Shown here: positions 8,269 through 16,679 of the stretch, piece by piece
Layout: the number at the start of each line of letters is the position of its first letter
How positions within the stretch are numbered: the first letter of the stretch is position 1
NCBI GenBank assembly: GCA_017792465.1
Contig: CP051234.1
Location: forward strand, 3,380,501 to 3,444,500
Source: Filomicrobium sp.
GTDB lineage: Bacteria > Pseudomonadota > Alphaproteobacteria > Rhizobiales > Hyphomicrobiaceae
Direction: 5' to 3'
DNA: 64,000 bases
Notes under the pieces: model-generated
What the model was told of the DNA's origin: nothing
The model's input: only the letters and a program-made list of their open reading frames with translations
Database searches by the model: none
Program-made: the position numbers and the translations under genes

Positions 8269-10737
8269 TTAGAATTTCATTTTAACGCCGGTCCAGAACG
8301 TCCGAGCTTGCCCTGGTTTCAACCCGTCTTCCCGGTCGGAGATGTAAAGCTCGTCGGTGAGGTTTGTGCCTGAGACCCAAAGGTAGGTATCAGTATCGGC
8401 GATCTGCAAGCTGGCGCGAGCCGACAAGAGCCAAACTTCCGGAACTTCGCCAGCCTCACCTTCGCCATCTCCGCCGTAAGGGGTTTCAAACTCGTCGGTG
8501 AAGAAGCCTCCGCGATAGGTGTAGGTCGCGCTCGCATTCCAGCCCCAACCACCAAGAGGCTTGTGCGAGATGCCAAGTGACAAGGCGGCAACGTGCTGTG
8601 GTACCTCGGGGAGCCGGTTGCCAGCAATTGAAACTTCAATGGCGGGATCGTCTTCGTCTTCGCCCGATTGGCCGCTGGTACCCTTGCGGAACTCACCGTT
8701 GGCGTACGTGTAAGCGGCTTCGGCGAACAAGTTCCAAGGACCGCCCGTGAACGCATTGCTGTCCAGGCGTCCATAAAGCTCGGCGCCAAAGACGCGAACC
8801 TCATCGGCACGACCAAAGCCCTTATCGGAGGCTGTGGAGAAGCTCTGGCCGAACTGGAAATCTTGATACATCGAGTAGAAGCCGGCGATGTCGAAAGTCA
8901 GGCCTTTGATGGCCGTCGAACGAATGCCAAGCTGGAAGTTGTCGCCGATTTCATCGGGAGCCGGGAAGTCTTCGTTGCGAAGGACGCCGGTCGACATGCC
9001 GCGATGATATCCGCCGTAGACCGTCGACCTGTTGAAGCCGGTGTAGGCAAATGAGATGCCCGGCAGCACGTTTGCCGTATCGAAGCTTTCTTGGCCGACT
9101 GGATTGCGGTTGATCCCCTCGATTTCCAGGCATTCATCGAGGCCGGCGGAAATCTCGCCGCATTCATCGTCCTCGATCTCCTCGGCTTCGCCCTCTTCCT
9201 CGGAGACAACCTTGTTAACGCGATTGACTTCATACCATTCGAAGCGCACGCCGGGGACGACGTTGAAGTTCTGCGTGACTTTGATGTTCGATTGCAGGAA
9301 TGCGGAGACAGCATTGGCATCGAGGTTGCGTTCGAAAATGGTAAGGCCGCTGGTGTCACCGTCGCCAAGAATCTGCCCCGACTTTCCAAGGAAATTGCGG
9401 TTGGTGAATTCTTGATACTCGTAACGAAGGCCAACCTGGATGCTTTGCGTCATGCCGGCAGCCAGCGGAAGGTTCGCGAATTCGGCACGCGTTTCTGCAC
9501 CGATGTGTTTGAACGTGCGCAGCCGGCCGAACATGGAATCTTCAGGTACGAGAACTTCATCGTCATCGAAGACAGCCATCAAACCTGCTTCATCGGCTTC
9601 GACTTCACCGGGATTATCTTCGAGCGTGACAATCTGGTAGCGGTCGCGGCGGTGCGACTGAGCATAAAGGCGTGTCGAGATCGTCGTATCCCGGTTCAGA
9701 TATAGATTGTGAGTGATTTGACCGCGGTGGACTTCGCCGTTGTAGTTGTTGAATTCGGCGCCCGGTGCGAACGCAAGCTTGTCGTGGCCGAAGTCGAAGA
9801 ACAAGCGCTCGGGATCGCCGGGCTCACCGTCTTCGGCTTCCAAGTTCGATTCGTCGTAGTTGTCGCGCTGTTTTGCGTAGCTGTAATTTACGACGAGATC
9901 CTGATTGGTGCCTTTCCAGCCGATCGCACCATAGAAATCATCGAAACGCAGGACTTCGCTGTTCCAAGCACCTTCCTGATTGGCGCCGGTATAGGAAGCG
10001 ACAACCCCGACGTTGTTGAAGCTCTGGCGCGTGTGGACGTGACGCCGGTTCGATATGCCCTTTTGGTCGTTGTCGCCATTGTCGGTCCAACCCAACGAAA
10101 ATTCGAGGCCGGTTTCGTCAGGGCCGAAGGGCGAAAGATTGCGCAGGTTAATGATGCCGAAGTTGTTGTTCGGGCCGTGTGTGACGACAGGGCCGCGGAT
10201 GACTTCGATGGCTTCGATGCGTTCGTGGGGTGGTGCGAAATGGATCGACGGGTCGAGCCAAAGCGCAAGGTTGACGGCATGTCCGTCTTCCATCAGCAAG
10301 ATCTTGCGGCCTCGCCGAGGGGCTGAGCCATGGATACTAATCCCGCCGTGATGGCCGCCGCCGTCATCGTTCACAACGATAACGCCCGAGACTTTCTTGA
10401 GAGCTTCGTTGAGATTCCTGTCGCGTCTCTCATCCATCGCTTCTTCGGAGACGCGCGTCGCCGAGGTCGAATAACCTTCAAGGTTACTCGGAATCATTTG
10501 GCGGGCGTTGATCGGCGTCTGCGCTGACTGATCTGCGCGCGCGGCCGCGCCTTCACTGTTGCTCGCGCCATAGACAGGGTTCTGTCGCCCTTCGCCGACC
10601 GGGTCTGTTGAACCAGGAGCACCACCTTGCGATTGGATGACAATTGGTGAGAGCTGCTGCTGAGCTTGAGCGGCCATGTGAGGCACAAACAATGCCAGCG
10701 TAAATATGGCAGTGGATGTTGCGAATTTTGTTTTCAT
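8269..10737 (-). CDS. TonB-dependent outer-membrane receptor, FecA-like
   Basis: An 822-residue outer-membrane receptor expected to import a metal chelate with TonB energy. It has a signal peptide (cleavage after AAQA, ~residue 25), a plug domain (~residues 75-195, with RGRKILLMEDGHAVNLALW and IEAIEVIRGP) and a 22-stranded barrel ending in the aromatic terminus VKMKF. The plug sequence is closest to ferric-dicitrate (FecA) type receptors. The extracellular loops carry unusually dense Asp/Glu patches (for example EEEGEAEEIEDDE near residue 515, and others near 685 and 765). It diverges from the two-component genes that precede the xox cluster. Import of lanthanide or its chelator is an inference from this position and the acidic loops; ferric chelates remain possible. 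Confidence 0.88.
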   Translation of the reverse strand: MKTKFATSTAIFTLALFVPHMAAQAQQQLSPIVIQSQGGAPGSTDPVGEGRQNPVYGASNSEGAAARADQSAQTPINARQMIPSNLEGYSTSATRVSEEAMDERRDRNLNEALKKVSGVIVVNDDGGGHHGGISIHGSAPRRGRKILLMEDGHAVNLALWLDPSIHFAPPHERIEAIEVIRGPVVTHGPNNNFGIINLRNLSPFGPDETGLEFSLGWTDNGDNDQKGISNRRHVHTRQSFNNVGVVASYTGANQEGAWNSEVLRFDDFYGAIGWKGTNQDLVVNYSYAKQRDNYDESNLEAEDGEPGDPERLFFDFGHDKLAFAPGAEFNNYNGEVHRGQITHNLYLNRDTTISTRLYAQSHRRDRYQIVTLEDNPGEVEADEAGLMAVFDDDEVLVPEDSMFGRLRTFKHIGAETRAEFANLPLAAGMTQSIQVGLRYEYQEFTNRNFLGKSGQILGDGDTSGLTIFERNLDANAVSAFLQSNIKVTQNFNVVPGVRFEWYEVNRVNKVVSEEEGEAEEIEDDECGEISAGLDECLEIEGINRNPVGQESFDTANVLPGISFAYTGFNRSTVYGGYHRGMSTGVLRNEDFPAPDEIGDNFQLGIRSTAIKGLTFDIAGFYSMYQDFQFGQSFSTASDKGFGRADEVRVFGAELYGRLDSNAFTGGPWNLFAEAAYTYANGEFRKGTSGQSGEDEDDPAIEVSIAGNRLPEVPQHVAALSLGISHKPLGGWGWNASATYTYRGGFFTDEFETPYGGDGEGEAGEVPEVWLLSARASLQIADTDTYLWVSGTNLTDELYISDREDGLKPGQARTFWTGVKMKF

Positions 10738-11043
10738 TTTCCCGTCGTCCCCTCAGAACTCTTTCCGACAGCCCGAGCTATATTTTTCGAATTTCCTATG
10801 CTGCGGAGGTATTTGCAGTCCCTGGCGCAGCACGATTTTGGGCTTGTTCAGGGATAGGGGAGGGGCAAAGTTTTGGTAAAATTGATTTAATGGAAAAGTC
10901 GTTACATCAAATTCCCGTAGCTTTCTAACTCACTGAAACTTATGCATTAAAATTCGTTGCCCTTAAGACACACTGTGCGGCAAAGCGGTTTTTCAGCTGA
11001 TGCGCGGCGGTTCAAGCCGTGATGCTGTTCCCGGGCTTCTTCG
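10738..11043. promoter_or_regulatory. Divergent promoter region, TonB receptor / response regulator
   Basis: A 306-bp AT-rich gap between divergently transcribed genes must hold both promoters. I see no coding frame with support and no repeat resembling the CAGGAATTA box found upstream of the xoxF genes. Confidence 0.45.
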
Positions 11044-11784
11044 ATGTTTAATGAATATTGGGAAAAAGCCCCCTCATTCATCATGAACTACCGCTCTTTC
11101 CATGGTGCCAAGAAGTTTGCTCAACCTCTATTTGGGACGAATTTTCGCACCGGGACCGACGCGAACGTGGAACTACTGATCATTGATGGGCATCCGCTGA
11201 TCGCAGAAGGATTGCGGCGAATCCTGTCCGAACGCCAAGAGATCAAGATCAGCTATGAGGCTTCGTTCGCGTCGGGAGAAACTGCCTTTAAGGAAATGGC
11301 TCCTGACATCACTGTCGTCGAACAGAATTTGCCTGATGGCTCGGGAATCGAGTTCCTTGAGACTGTGCTGCTTCAGGACCCGAGCGCCAAATTCATCGTC
11401 CTGGCGGCCAACGAAACTGCCAGCGCCGCAGCAATCGCAATGGAAGCTGGGGCCAAAGCGTTTCTAGGCAAGTCGGCAGTTCCAGAAACAATAATCGATG
11501 CACTCGAAAAGGTCGCGGAAGGGAAAAACTGGTTGCCTGACCACCTGCTGCAGGAGGTTGCAACGCTCCGATTAAGTGGCGCGGCGGAAAGCGGTCGATT
11601 GTCAAAGCGAGAGGTTGAAATTCTGCGATCCCTGGCATATGGCGAGAGCCTGAATGAAATCGCGTTTAAACTGGGCGTGTCCTACAAAACGATCGCTAAA
11701 GAGAGCAACCGCTTGCGCGATAGATATGGCGCAAAATCGTTGCCTGAGCTTGTTCGCTTGGCAATTTCCAAAATGCTATTTTAG
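11044..11784 (+). CDS. LuxR-family response regulator with atypical receiver
   Basis: A 246-residue cytoplasmic regulator: about 40 poorly conserved N-terminal residues, a receiver domain (~residues 42-160) and a LuxR-type helix-turn-helix (LSKREVEILRSLAYGESLNE, ~residue 186 onward). In the receiver the usual phosphorylated Asp is Glu (DITVVEQNLPDGSG, ~residue 96), and the N-terminal acidic pair is reduced to one Asp (LLIIDGHPLIAEGL); the conserved Lys (FLGKSA) is kept. It may therefore act without phosphorylation or as a phosphomimic. The annotated start is uncertain: no good ribosome binding site precedes 11044, and 11083 is an alternative. It leads the cluster with the histidine kinase and second regulator. 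Confidence 0.85.
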   Translation: MFNEYWEKAPSFIMNYRSFHGAKKFAQPLFGTNFRTGTDANVELLIIDGHPLIAEGLRRILSERQEIKISYEASFASGETAFKEMAPDITVVEQNLPDGSGIEFLETVLLQDPSAKFIVLAANETASAAAIAMEAGAKAFLGKSAVPETIIDALEKVAEGKNWLPDHLLQEVATLRLSGAAESGRLSKREVEILRSLAYGESLNEIAFKLGVSYKTIAKESNRLRDRYGAKSLPELVRLAISKMLF

Positions 11785-11958
11785 TCGATGTGCCGACATC
11801 TGCGGACCCTGCCCTCCCAATCAATTCCGACATTTCGCACGAAGTTCGGGACTGAACGGAAGCGGAAATTACCAATTCTCCTCTATCGCCTTCGGTGTCC
11901 GAAAGCGTAGCTTATTTGCCGCCGCACATAGCTGCCTTGCGCTTAAAGCGTCATCGAT

Positions 11959-13476
11959 ATGTCAAGTCAGGTCAACGCTATGAACAAGCTGAGGGCACTC
12001 GGTCTCGGCAATGAAAAGACCGAGTATGTGCGCCACTGGTGGCGGCAGAGAACATTGCGATGGCAGCTGCTCGCGACATTTGCGGCGATCACGTTGATGG
12101 CCACGCTCGGCGCTGCTTTTCTCCTCGTTCTTGATGCGCGTCATCGAGCTTTGGCCGAAACCTCCGCGGCGCTTCAAATTGCTGAAGAGTTTGTGCGCAC
12201 GGCGAGTTCGAATGTCAGCAGCAAGGCAGACGCCGCGCGGGTGCTTGCTCAAATCACCGAACAATTCAAACATGGACGGCATGTCAAAGTCATTCCGATA
12301 CCTTTTGGTAGCGCCGACGGATTAGGAGGCCTGGAGACGCGGCGCACTTCATCGTTCGATCAGGTGAACGCAGGGCGTTCGGGCTCATCTTTGATGGATC
12401 TCATCGGCATCGAACGGGAAGTGCGCACTGTGGGGATTCGTGTTGGCGATGCGCTGGTTGCGAATGTGATCCTCACCGGCCAACCTTCGGACGAATTCGA
12501 AGAAGCCTGGACGGGTTTGAAGACCATCGGCCTGATTTGGATTGGCACCAATACGGCAATCTTCGCCATTTTGTACTTCGTGCTTGGACGGGTTCTGCAG
12601 CCTCTTTCCAGTGTCGCTCTCGGCATGGAGAAACTGGAGACCGAGCAAGCCGGGGTTCGGGTGATGGAGCCAAAAGCCATCGAACTTCGCCGCGTCGTGA
12701 GTAGCTTTAATCATCTCGCCGAGAACCTGGAGCGCGCGCGCCACGAGAACCATCTGCTCTTTCGGCAAGTGATGGAGGTTCAGGAGAAAGAACGCCGCCG
12801 CATTGCCGGGGAATTGCATGATGAGATCGGCCCATGCCTGTTCGGCATCATGACGTGCGTGACGTCTGTCGCGAAATTGACAGAGCATCTGCCGGCTGAG
12901 CTGCGCAAAAAGGCTGATGACCGGATTGGCGAACTTGGAGAAATTTGCAACCGGCTCAAGCAATCCAACCGCAGCATACTCAACCGGCTCTATCCGATTG
13001 CCGCGGGGCACATCACCATCCGCCAGCTTCTTGAGAAGCTGCTGCGGGAATATCGGCAACGCTATCTGGATATCGCATTCGTTGATCGCATCGGCCAACT
13101 TCAGCGCAGTTACGGTGAGGAGCGGGATCTGTTGCTCTACCGAGCCGTTCAAGAGGGTGTGACGAACGCCATGCGCCATGGCAGGGCGATGAAGATCGTC
13201 GTTTCTCTTCGCCATCGTAGCCCTGATGACATTACGACGCCGCTCGTGCTGGAGATCGAGGACGACGGCGTTGGACTGTCAGAGAATTTCGAATTGGGCT
13301 TTGGACTTACGACGATGAAAATGCGCCTGCAGGCCTGCGGCGGTTCCTTGAGCATAGACGGCGCAACGCCCAAAGGTGTGCTCATCCGCCTCGTCGTTCC
13401 AACTGAAACTGGAAATGGACACACCTTCCTAGATGAAGCTGGCAGGACACTTCAATTTGAGGGAGCCTCTTTGTGA
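11959..13476 (+). CDS. Membrane sensor histidine kinase (HisKA_3 / NarX-like)
   Basis: A 505-residue inner-membrane sensor kinase. Two membrane segments (~residues 34-56 and ~190-212) enclose a periplasmic sensor domain of about 130 residues. A HAMP-like linker follows, then the HisKA_3 dimerisation box with the phosphorylated His (ERRRIAGELHDEIGPCLFGI, ~residue 285) and a GHKL ATPase domain (LEIEDDGVGLSE and GFGLTTMKMRLQACGG near residues 430-460). This is the architecture of kinases paired with LuxR-type regulators, such as FlhS/FlhR, which control methylotrophy genes in Paracoccus. The next regulator begins inside its stop codon, so the two are translationally coupled. Confidence 0.9.
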   Translation: MSSQVNAMNKLRALGLGNEKTEYVRHWWRQRTLRWQLLATFAAITLMATLGAAFLLVLDARHRALAETSAALQIAEEFVRTASSNVSSKADAARVLAQITEQFKHGRHVKVIPIPFGSADGLGGLETRRTSSFDQVNAGRSGSSLMDLIGIEREVRTVGIRVGDALVANVILTGQPSDEFEEAWTGLKTIGLIWIGTNTAIFAILYFVLGRVLQPLSSVALGMEKLETEQAGVRVMEPKAIELRRVVSSFNHLAENLERARHENHLLFRQVMEVQEKERRRIAGELHDEIGPCLFGIMTCVTSVAKLTEHLPAELRKKADDRIGELGEICNRLKQSNRSILNRLYPIAAGHITIRQLLEKLLREYRQRYLDIAFVDRIGQLQRSYGEERDLLLYRAVQEGVTNAMRHGRAMKIVVSLRHRSPDDITTPLVLEIEDDGVGLSENFELGFGLTTMKMRLQACGGSLSIDGATPKGVLIRLVVPTETGNGHTFLDEAGRTLQFEGASL

Positions 13477-14111
13477 CAACAGTGCTCGTCATCGATGACC
13501 ACCCAGTTGTATTGCAGGGCTGCAAGCGTTTTCTTGAAGAAGCAGGCGTTGCGAGCGTTTGGACGTCTTCGAGCTTCTCGAAAGGGTTTCAGCTTTACCG
13601 CCAGCACAGGCCCAACCTCCTTGTCGTGGATCTTGCCGTCCATTCGGGTGTCCTGGGTGGATTGACGTTCGTCCAGCGGCTCCGCGTCCATGACAAGCAG
13701 ACACCGGTCATCATTTTTAGCATGCACAGCGACCCCGTCATTGTCAGCAAAGCTGTCGGAATAGGGGCAAACGGCTATTTGATGAAAGAGACCTGGCATG
13801 ACGAGTTCATGTCGGCCTTCAAGGAAGTGCTTGGCGGCGGCACCTACATCAGCCGGGAAATCGCTTCCGATTTGGCCTACGTCGGCGTGTGCGGAAGTTC
13901 AAATCCGTTGCATCAGTTGTCGATGCGGGAACTGCAGGTTCTCTCCATGATTTCCAAGGGTCACACCTATCGCAGCATCGCTGAGGATCTCGAGCTCAGC
14001 CAAAAAACGATTGCCAACATTGCCGCTGAGATAAAAGCGAAACTCGCGGCCGAGAACGTCGCCGAGATGAGGTCAATAGCCAACAAGAGCGCGACGGCAT
14101 CGATCCTATGA
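13473..14111 (+). CDS. LuxR-family response regulator (canonical receiver)
   Basis: A 212-residue regulator starting at GTG 13473, overlapping the kinase stop by four bases, with GGGAG seven bases upstream. The receiver is canonical: VLVIDDHPVV at the N-terminus, the phosphorylatable Asp in LLVVDLAV (~residue 53), and the Lys in LMKE (~residue 102). A LuxR-type DNA-binding domain follows (ELQVLSMISKGHTYRSIAED, ~residue 155). It is the obvious phosphotransfer partner of the kinase, and xoxF lies 540 bp downstream, so control of the xox genes is likely. FlhR-type regulation is known in related methylotrophs; here it is inferred from position. Confidence 0.9.
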   Translation: MTTVLVIDDHPVVLQGCKRFLEEAGVASVWTSSSFSKGFQLYRQHRPNLLVVDLAVHSGVLGGLTFVQRLRVHDKQTPVIIFSMHSDPVIVSKAVGIGANGYLMKETWHDEFMSAFKEVLGGGTYISREIASDLAYVGVCGSSNPLHQLSMRELQVLSMISKGHTYRSIAEDLELSQKTIANIAAEIKAKLAAENVAEMRSIANKSATASIL

Positions 14112-14653
14112 TTGACGGCGAAAATTCAATTAATGGAATCACCCCCAGGAATTAATCCCGATTTTTCTTCCCGATCGTTCGGCGTATGTGTGGCATATCT
14201 TTTTGGCATGCTTTCAAAAAACATCAGGATCAAGTCCTGTAGCTCATTACCAAATGGCGTGATGATATCCGACTGCTCGGACTGAGTGGGTCGGTCACTC
14301 AATAGACTTCCTCCTTGCACCAAAACTTTCGGCCGACCCTGTTTTCCGCGCTTCGCCACAACCAGGCGAGCATCGCAATTCTATAATTCCGATCGCTTGC
14401 TGAGCACGCCTTACGTGTTTCCTGAAACGGGAAAGATGAAGACAAAACTGAAAATAAAAAAAGTAAGTCGTGCCGCAACAAGACTTCCGCGACGAGTGGT
14501 TTTGCGTGCCTTGTTCGATTTCACGCGCCTCTGCTGATGGTTCCGATCTTCTCGTCAGGAACTGCGGTGGTGGGAAACACTCACAAAATATAGGTCGTCG
14601 TTTTGAGCGTAACCAAAGGCTCCAATTAGGGAGCATAATGAGAGGAGACCTCG
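14112..14653. promoter_or_regulatory. Promoter region of the first xoxF
   Basis: This 542-bp gap lies between the response regulator and xoxF. It includes the box at 14145-14159 (separate entry), AT-rich stretches near 14190-14230 and 14430-14465, and no convincing gene. A 77-codon minus frame with a GTG start (14126-14359) and a 33-codon plus frame at 14436 lack ribosome binding sites and family resemblance; the latter lacks the Glu-x-x-x-Tyr of PqqA. Confidence 0.5.
14145..14159. promoter_or_regulatory. Candidate regulator-binding box, copy 1
   Basis: CCAGGAATTAATCCC is shared with one mismatch by 25285-25299 (upstream of the second xoxF) and with three by 22424-22438 (upstream of the DUF3617 gene). 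The core GGAAT-x3-TCC is nearly palindromic, as expected for a dimeric LuxR-type regulator. Its distance from xoxF (about 500 bp) is large. Confidence 0.4.
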
Positions 14654-16540
14654 ATGAGGAAAAAGATCGCAATTGGACTACTCAGCGGCGCTCTCGCCGC
14701 CGGGTTGGCATTTGCGGGGCCTGTGTCCGCAAATGATGAAATTGCAGAAAGGGCGAAAAATGAAAACCTTTGGCCAGCGCCCGGCCGAGATCTGTCGCTG
14801 ACGCGTCACTCGACGCTTAAGGACATCAACAAGGATAACGTCAAGAATTTGCAGATGGCGTGGTCTCAGTCGACCGGTGCTCTGCGTGGCCATGAAGGCC
14901 AACCGGTTGTCGTCGAGATCGACGGGAAGCCAATGATGTTCTTCGTCAGCGCATGGCCGAATATCGTCCAGGCTCTAGACCTGTCCAATCCTGATGACCC
15001 CAAAGCTATCTGGCGCTACGTTAAGGAAACCGACCGAGATGAGTCGGCTGTGCCGCGCGCATGCTGCGACGTTGTCCACCGCGGTCTGAACTACGCAGAT
15101 GGCAAAGTGGTCTTCCACACGCTGGATGGTTTTGTCATCGCTCTCGATGCCAAGACAGGCAAGGAAGTCTGGACCGTCAAGCACGCTTACCCGGAAAAAG
15201 GCGAAACCATCACGGGGCCGACGCTCATTGCTGAAAACCTCGTGATCGCAGGTTTTGGTGGTGACGAATTCGCTGCCCGTGGCCGGCTCACGGCTTATGA
15301 TCTCGCGACCGGTAAGGAAGTCTGGAAGTGCCATTCAACCGGCTCTGACAAAGACGTCTGCATCGGCAAGGATTTCAATAAAGCGAACCCCCACTTTGGC
15401 ACGGCTGGCAAGGACATCGGTATTGCATCCTACCCCACGACCAATGGCGGTGAGTGGAAGATCGGTGGCGGCGCCTACTGGGCATGGGGCAGCTATGATC
15501 CTGAGCTGAAGATGATCTTCTGGTCAACGGGTAACCCAGGTCACTGGAGCCCATCGTATCGCTGCGGCTATAAAGGCGACGACCTGACCCACGAAAAGTG
15601 CAACGACGGCACCTACGACAACAAGTGGTCGATGACCACCTGGGCCCGTCGTGTCGACACCGGTGAAGGCGTCTGGGCCTACCAGATGACACCGTTCGAC
15701 CAGTGGGACTACGACGGTGTTAACGAAAACATCCTCGTTGACATGGAAGTCGATGGTAAAGAGCACAAAACGCTTGTTCACTTTGACCGTAACGGCTTCG
15801 CTTACGTGCACGACCGGACCAACGGCACGCTGCTTCGCGCGCACAAGTTCGTCACCGTGAACTGGGCTGAAAAGGTTGATTTGAAGACCGGCCGTCCTTT
15901 GAAGGTCAAAAAGCACTCGCCGTTTGCTGTTGGCGTCAACACGCAGGCTTGCCCATCCGCCATGGGTGGTAAGGACCAGCAGCCTTGCTCGGTCGACCCG
16001 AAAGAACCCAATCTGTTCTATTGCCCGACCAACAACTGGTGCATGGAAGATGAACCGCAGAAACGTACGCATACCCAGCAGGGTACGGTTTACGTCTTTG
16101 CCAACGTCTACATGTATCCCGAAAAGCCCGGCACGACGGGCAAGATCAAGAAGTTCAACGTCTTGACTGGTGAGACCGTCTGGGAAATCCCGGATCCTTA
16201 CCCGAACTGGGGCGGCACGCTGGTCACGGATGGCGGTCTGATGTTCTACGGTTCGAAGAGCGGTCACTTCCGTGCTGTCGATCGTGAAAGCGGCAAAGTC
16301 CTTTGGGAACGCAAGCTTGCATCCGGCATCATCGGCAACCCGATCACCTATAAGATCAAGGGCAAGCAGTATGTGTCGATCTTCTCGGGTCTGGGCGGAT
16401 GGATCGGCCTTCCAGTGACTGCCGGTCTCGACATGAACGACAAGTACGGTGCGATCGGTGCGACTGCGATGGCCAAGGCCACCCGGCTCGACCTCATCCC
16501 GCAGGGCGGTTCATTGCATACCTTCCGCGTCTTCGATTGA
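14654..16540 (+). CDS. xoxF: Lanthanide-type PQQ methanol dehydrogenase XoxF (copy 1)
   Basis: A 628-residue periplasmic quinoprotein that oxidises methanol, passing electrons to cytochrome c. The signal peptide ends near GPVSAND (~residue 27), and GAGGAG lies six bases before the start. The eight-bladed PQQ propeller shows the adjacent Cys pair (RACCDV, residues 137-138) that forms the disulfide over PQQ, repeated PQQ motifs such as LDAKTGKEVW, and the motif WDYDGVN: the catalytic Asp is residue 352 and the extra Asp at 354 is the lanthanide ligand that distinguishes XoxF from calcium-type MxaF, which has Ala there. The sequence differs clearly from the Methylobacterium XoxF5 that I recall; the clade (XoxF1 or XoxF3 seem possible) needs a tree. 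Confidence 0.95.
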   Translation: MRKKIAIGLLSGALAAGLAFAGPVSANDEIAERAKNENLWPAPGRDLSLTRHSTLKDINKDNVKNLQMAWSQSTGALRGHEGQPVVVEIDGKPMMFFVSAWPNIVQALDLSNPDDPKAIWRYVKETDRDESAVPRACCDVVHRGLNYADGKVVFHTLDGFVIALDAKTGKEVWTVKHAYPEKGETITGPTLIAENLVIAGFGGDEFAARGRLTAYDLATGKEVWKCHSTGSDKDVCIGKDFNKANPHFGTAGKDIGIASYPTTNGGEWKIGGGAYWAWGSYDPELKMIFWSTGNPGHWSPSYRCGYKGDDLTHEKCNDGTYDNKWSMTTWARRVDTGEGVWAYQMTPFDQWDYDGVNENILVDMEVDGKEHKTLVHFDRNGFAYVHDRTNGTLLRAHKFVTVNWAEKVDLKTGRPLKVKKHSPFAVGVNTQACPSAMGGKDQQPCSVDPKEPNLFYCPTNNWCMEDEPQKRTHTQQGTVYVFANVYMYPEKPGTTGKIKKFNVLTGETVWEIPDPYPNWGGTLVTDGGLMFYGSKSGHFRAVDRESGKVLWERKLASGIIGNPITYKIKGKQYVSIFSGLGGWIGLPVTAGLDMNDKYGAIGATAMAKATRLDLIPQGGSLHTFRVFD

Positions 16541-16560
16541 TCTTCCAAGATCTAGGAAAA

Positions 16561-16586
16561 GGACGCCGGCCTTTCGGCCGGCGTCC
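16561..16586 (+). promoter_or_regulatory. Hairpin between xoxF and xoxJ
   Basis: A perfect 11-bp inverted repeat (GGACGCCGGCC, loop TTTC, complement) follows the xoxF stop by 20 bp and lacks a T-run. This suggests an mRNA-stabilising or attenuating hairpin that leaves xoxF transcript in excess over the genes downstream. A hairpin also follows the second xoxF. Confidence 0.65.
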
Positions 16587-16679
16587 AATTCACGAAAGCA
16601 ACAAGAAAATGCGTTTCGGAACCGTTGGCTCGCGCAGCCAGCTTTTTTGTTATTCGCAGTCAGGGATTGGGAGCATACT

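Noticed and set aside
14126-14359. 77-codon minus-strand frame between regulator and xoxF
   Set aside because: It has a GTG start, no ribosome binding site and no family resemblance, and it overlaps the probable promoter region.
14436-14537. Possible pqqA upstream of xoxF
   Set aside because: The 33-residue frame lacks the Glu-x-x-x-Tyr motif of PqqA, and no other pqq gene lies near.
14654-16540. Calcium-type MxaF methanol dehydrogenase
   Set aside because: The second Asp in WDYDG is the lanthanide-type residue, and no mxaI, mxaG or other mxa genes are present.
16449-16679. Longer start for xoxJ
   Set aside because: It would overlap the xoxF end by ~90 bp and place 77 non-signal residues ahead of a clean signal peptide that follows a TTG with good upstream GGGAG.
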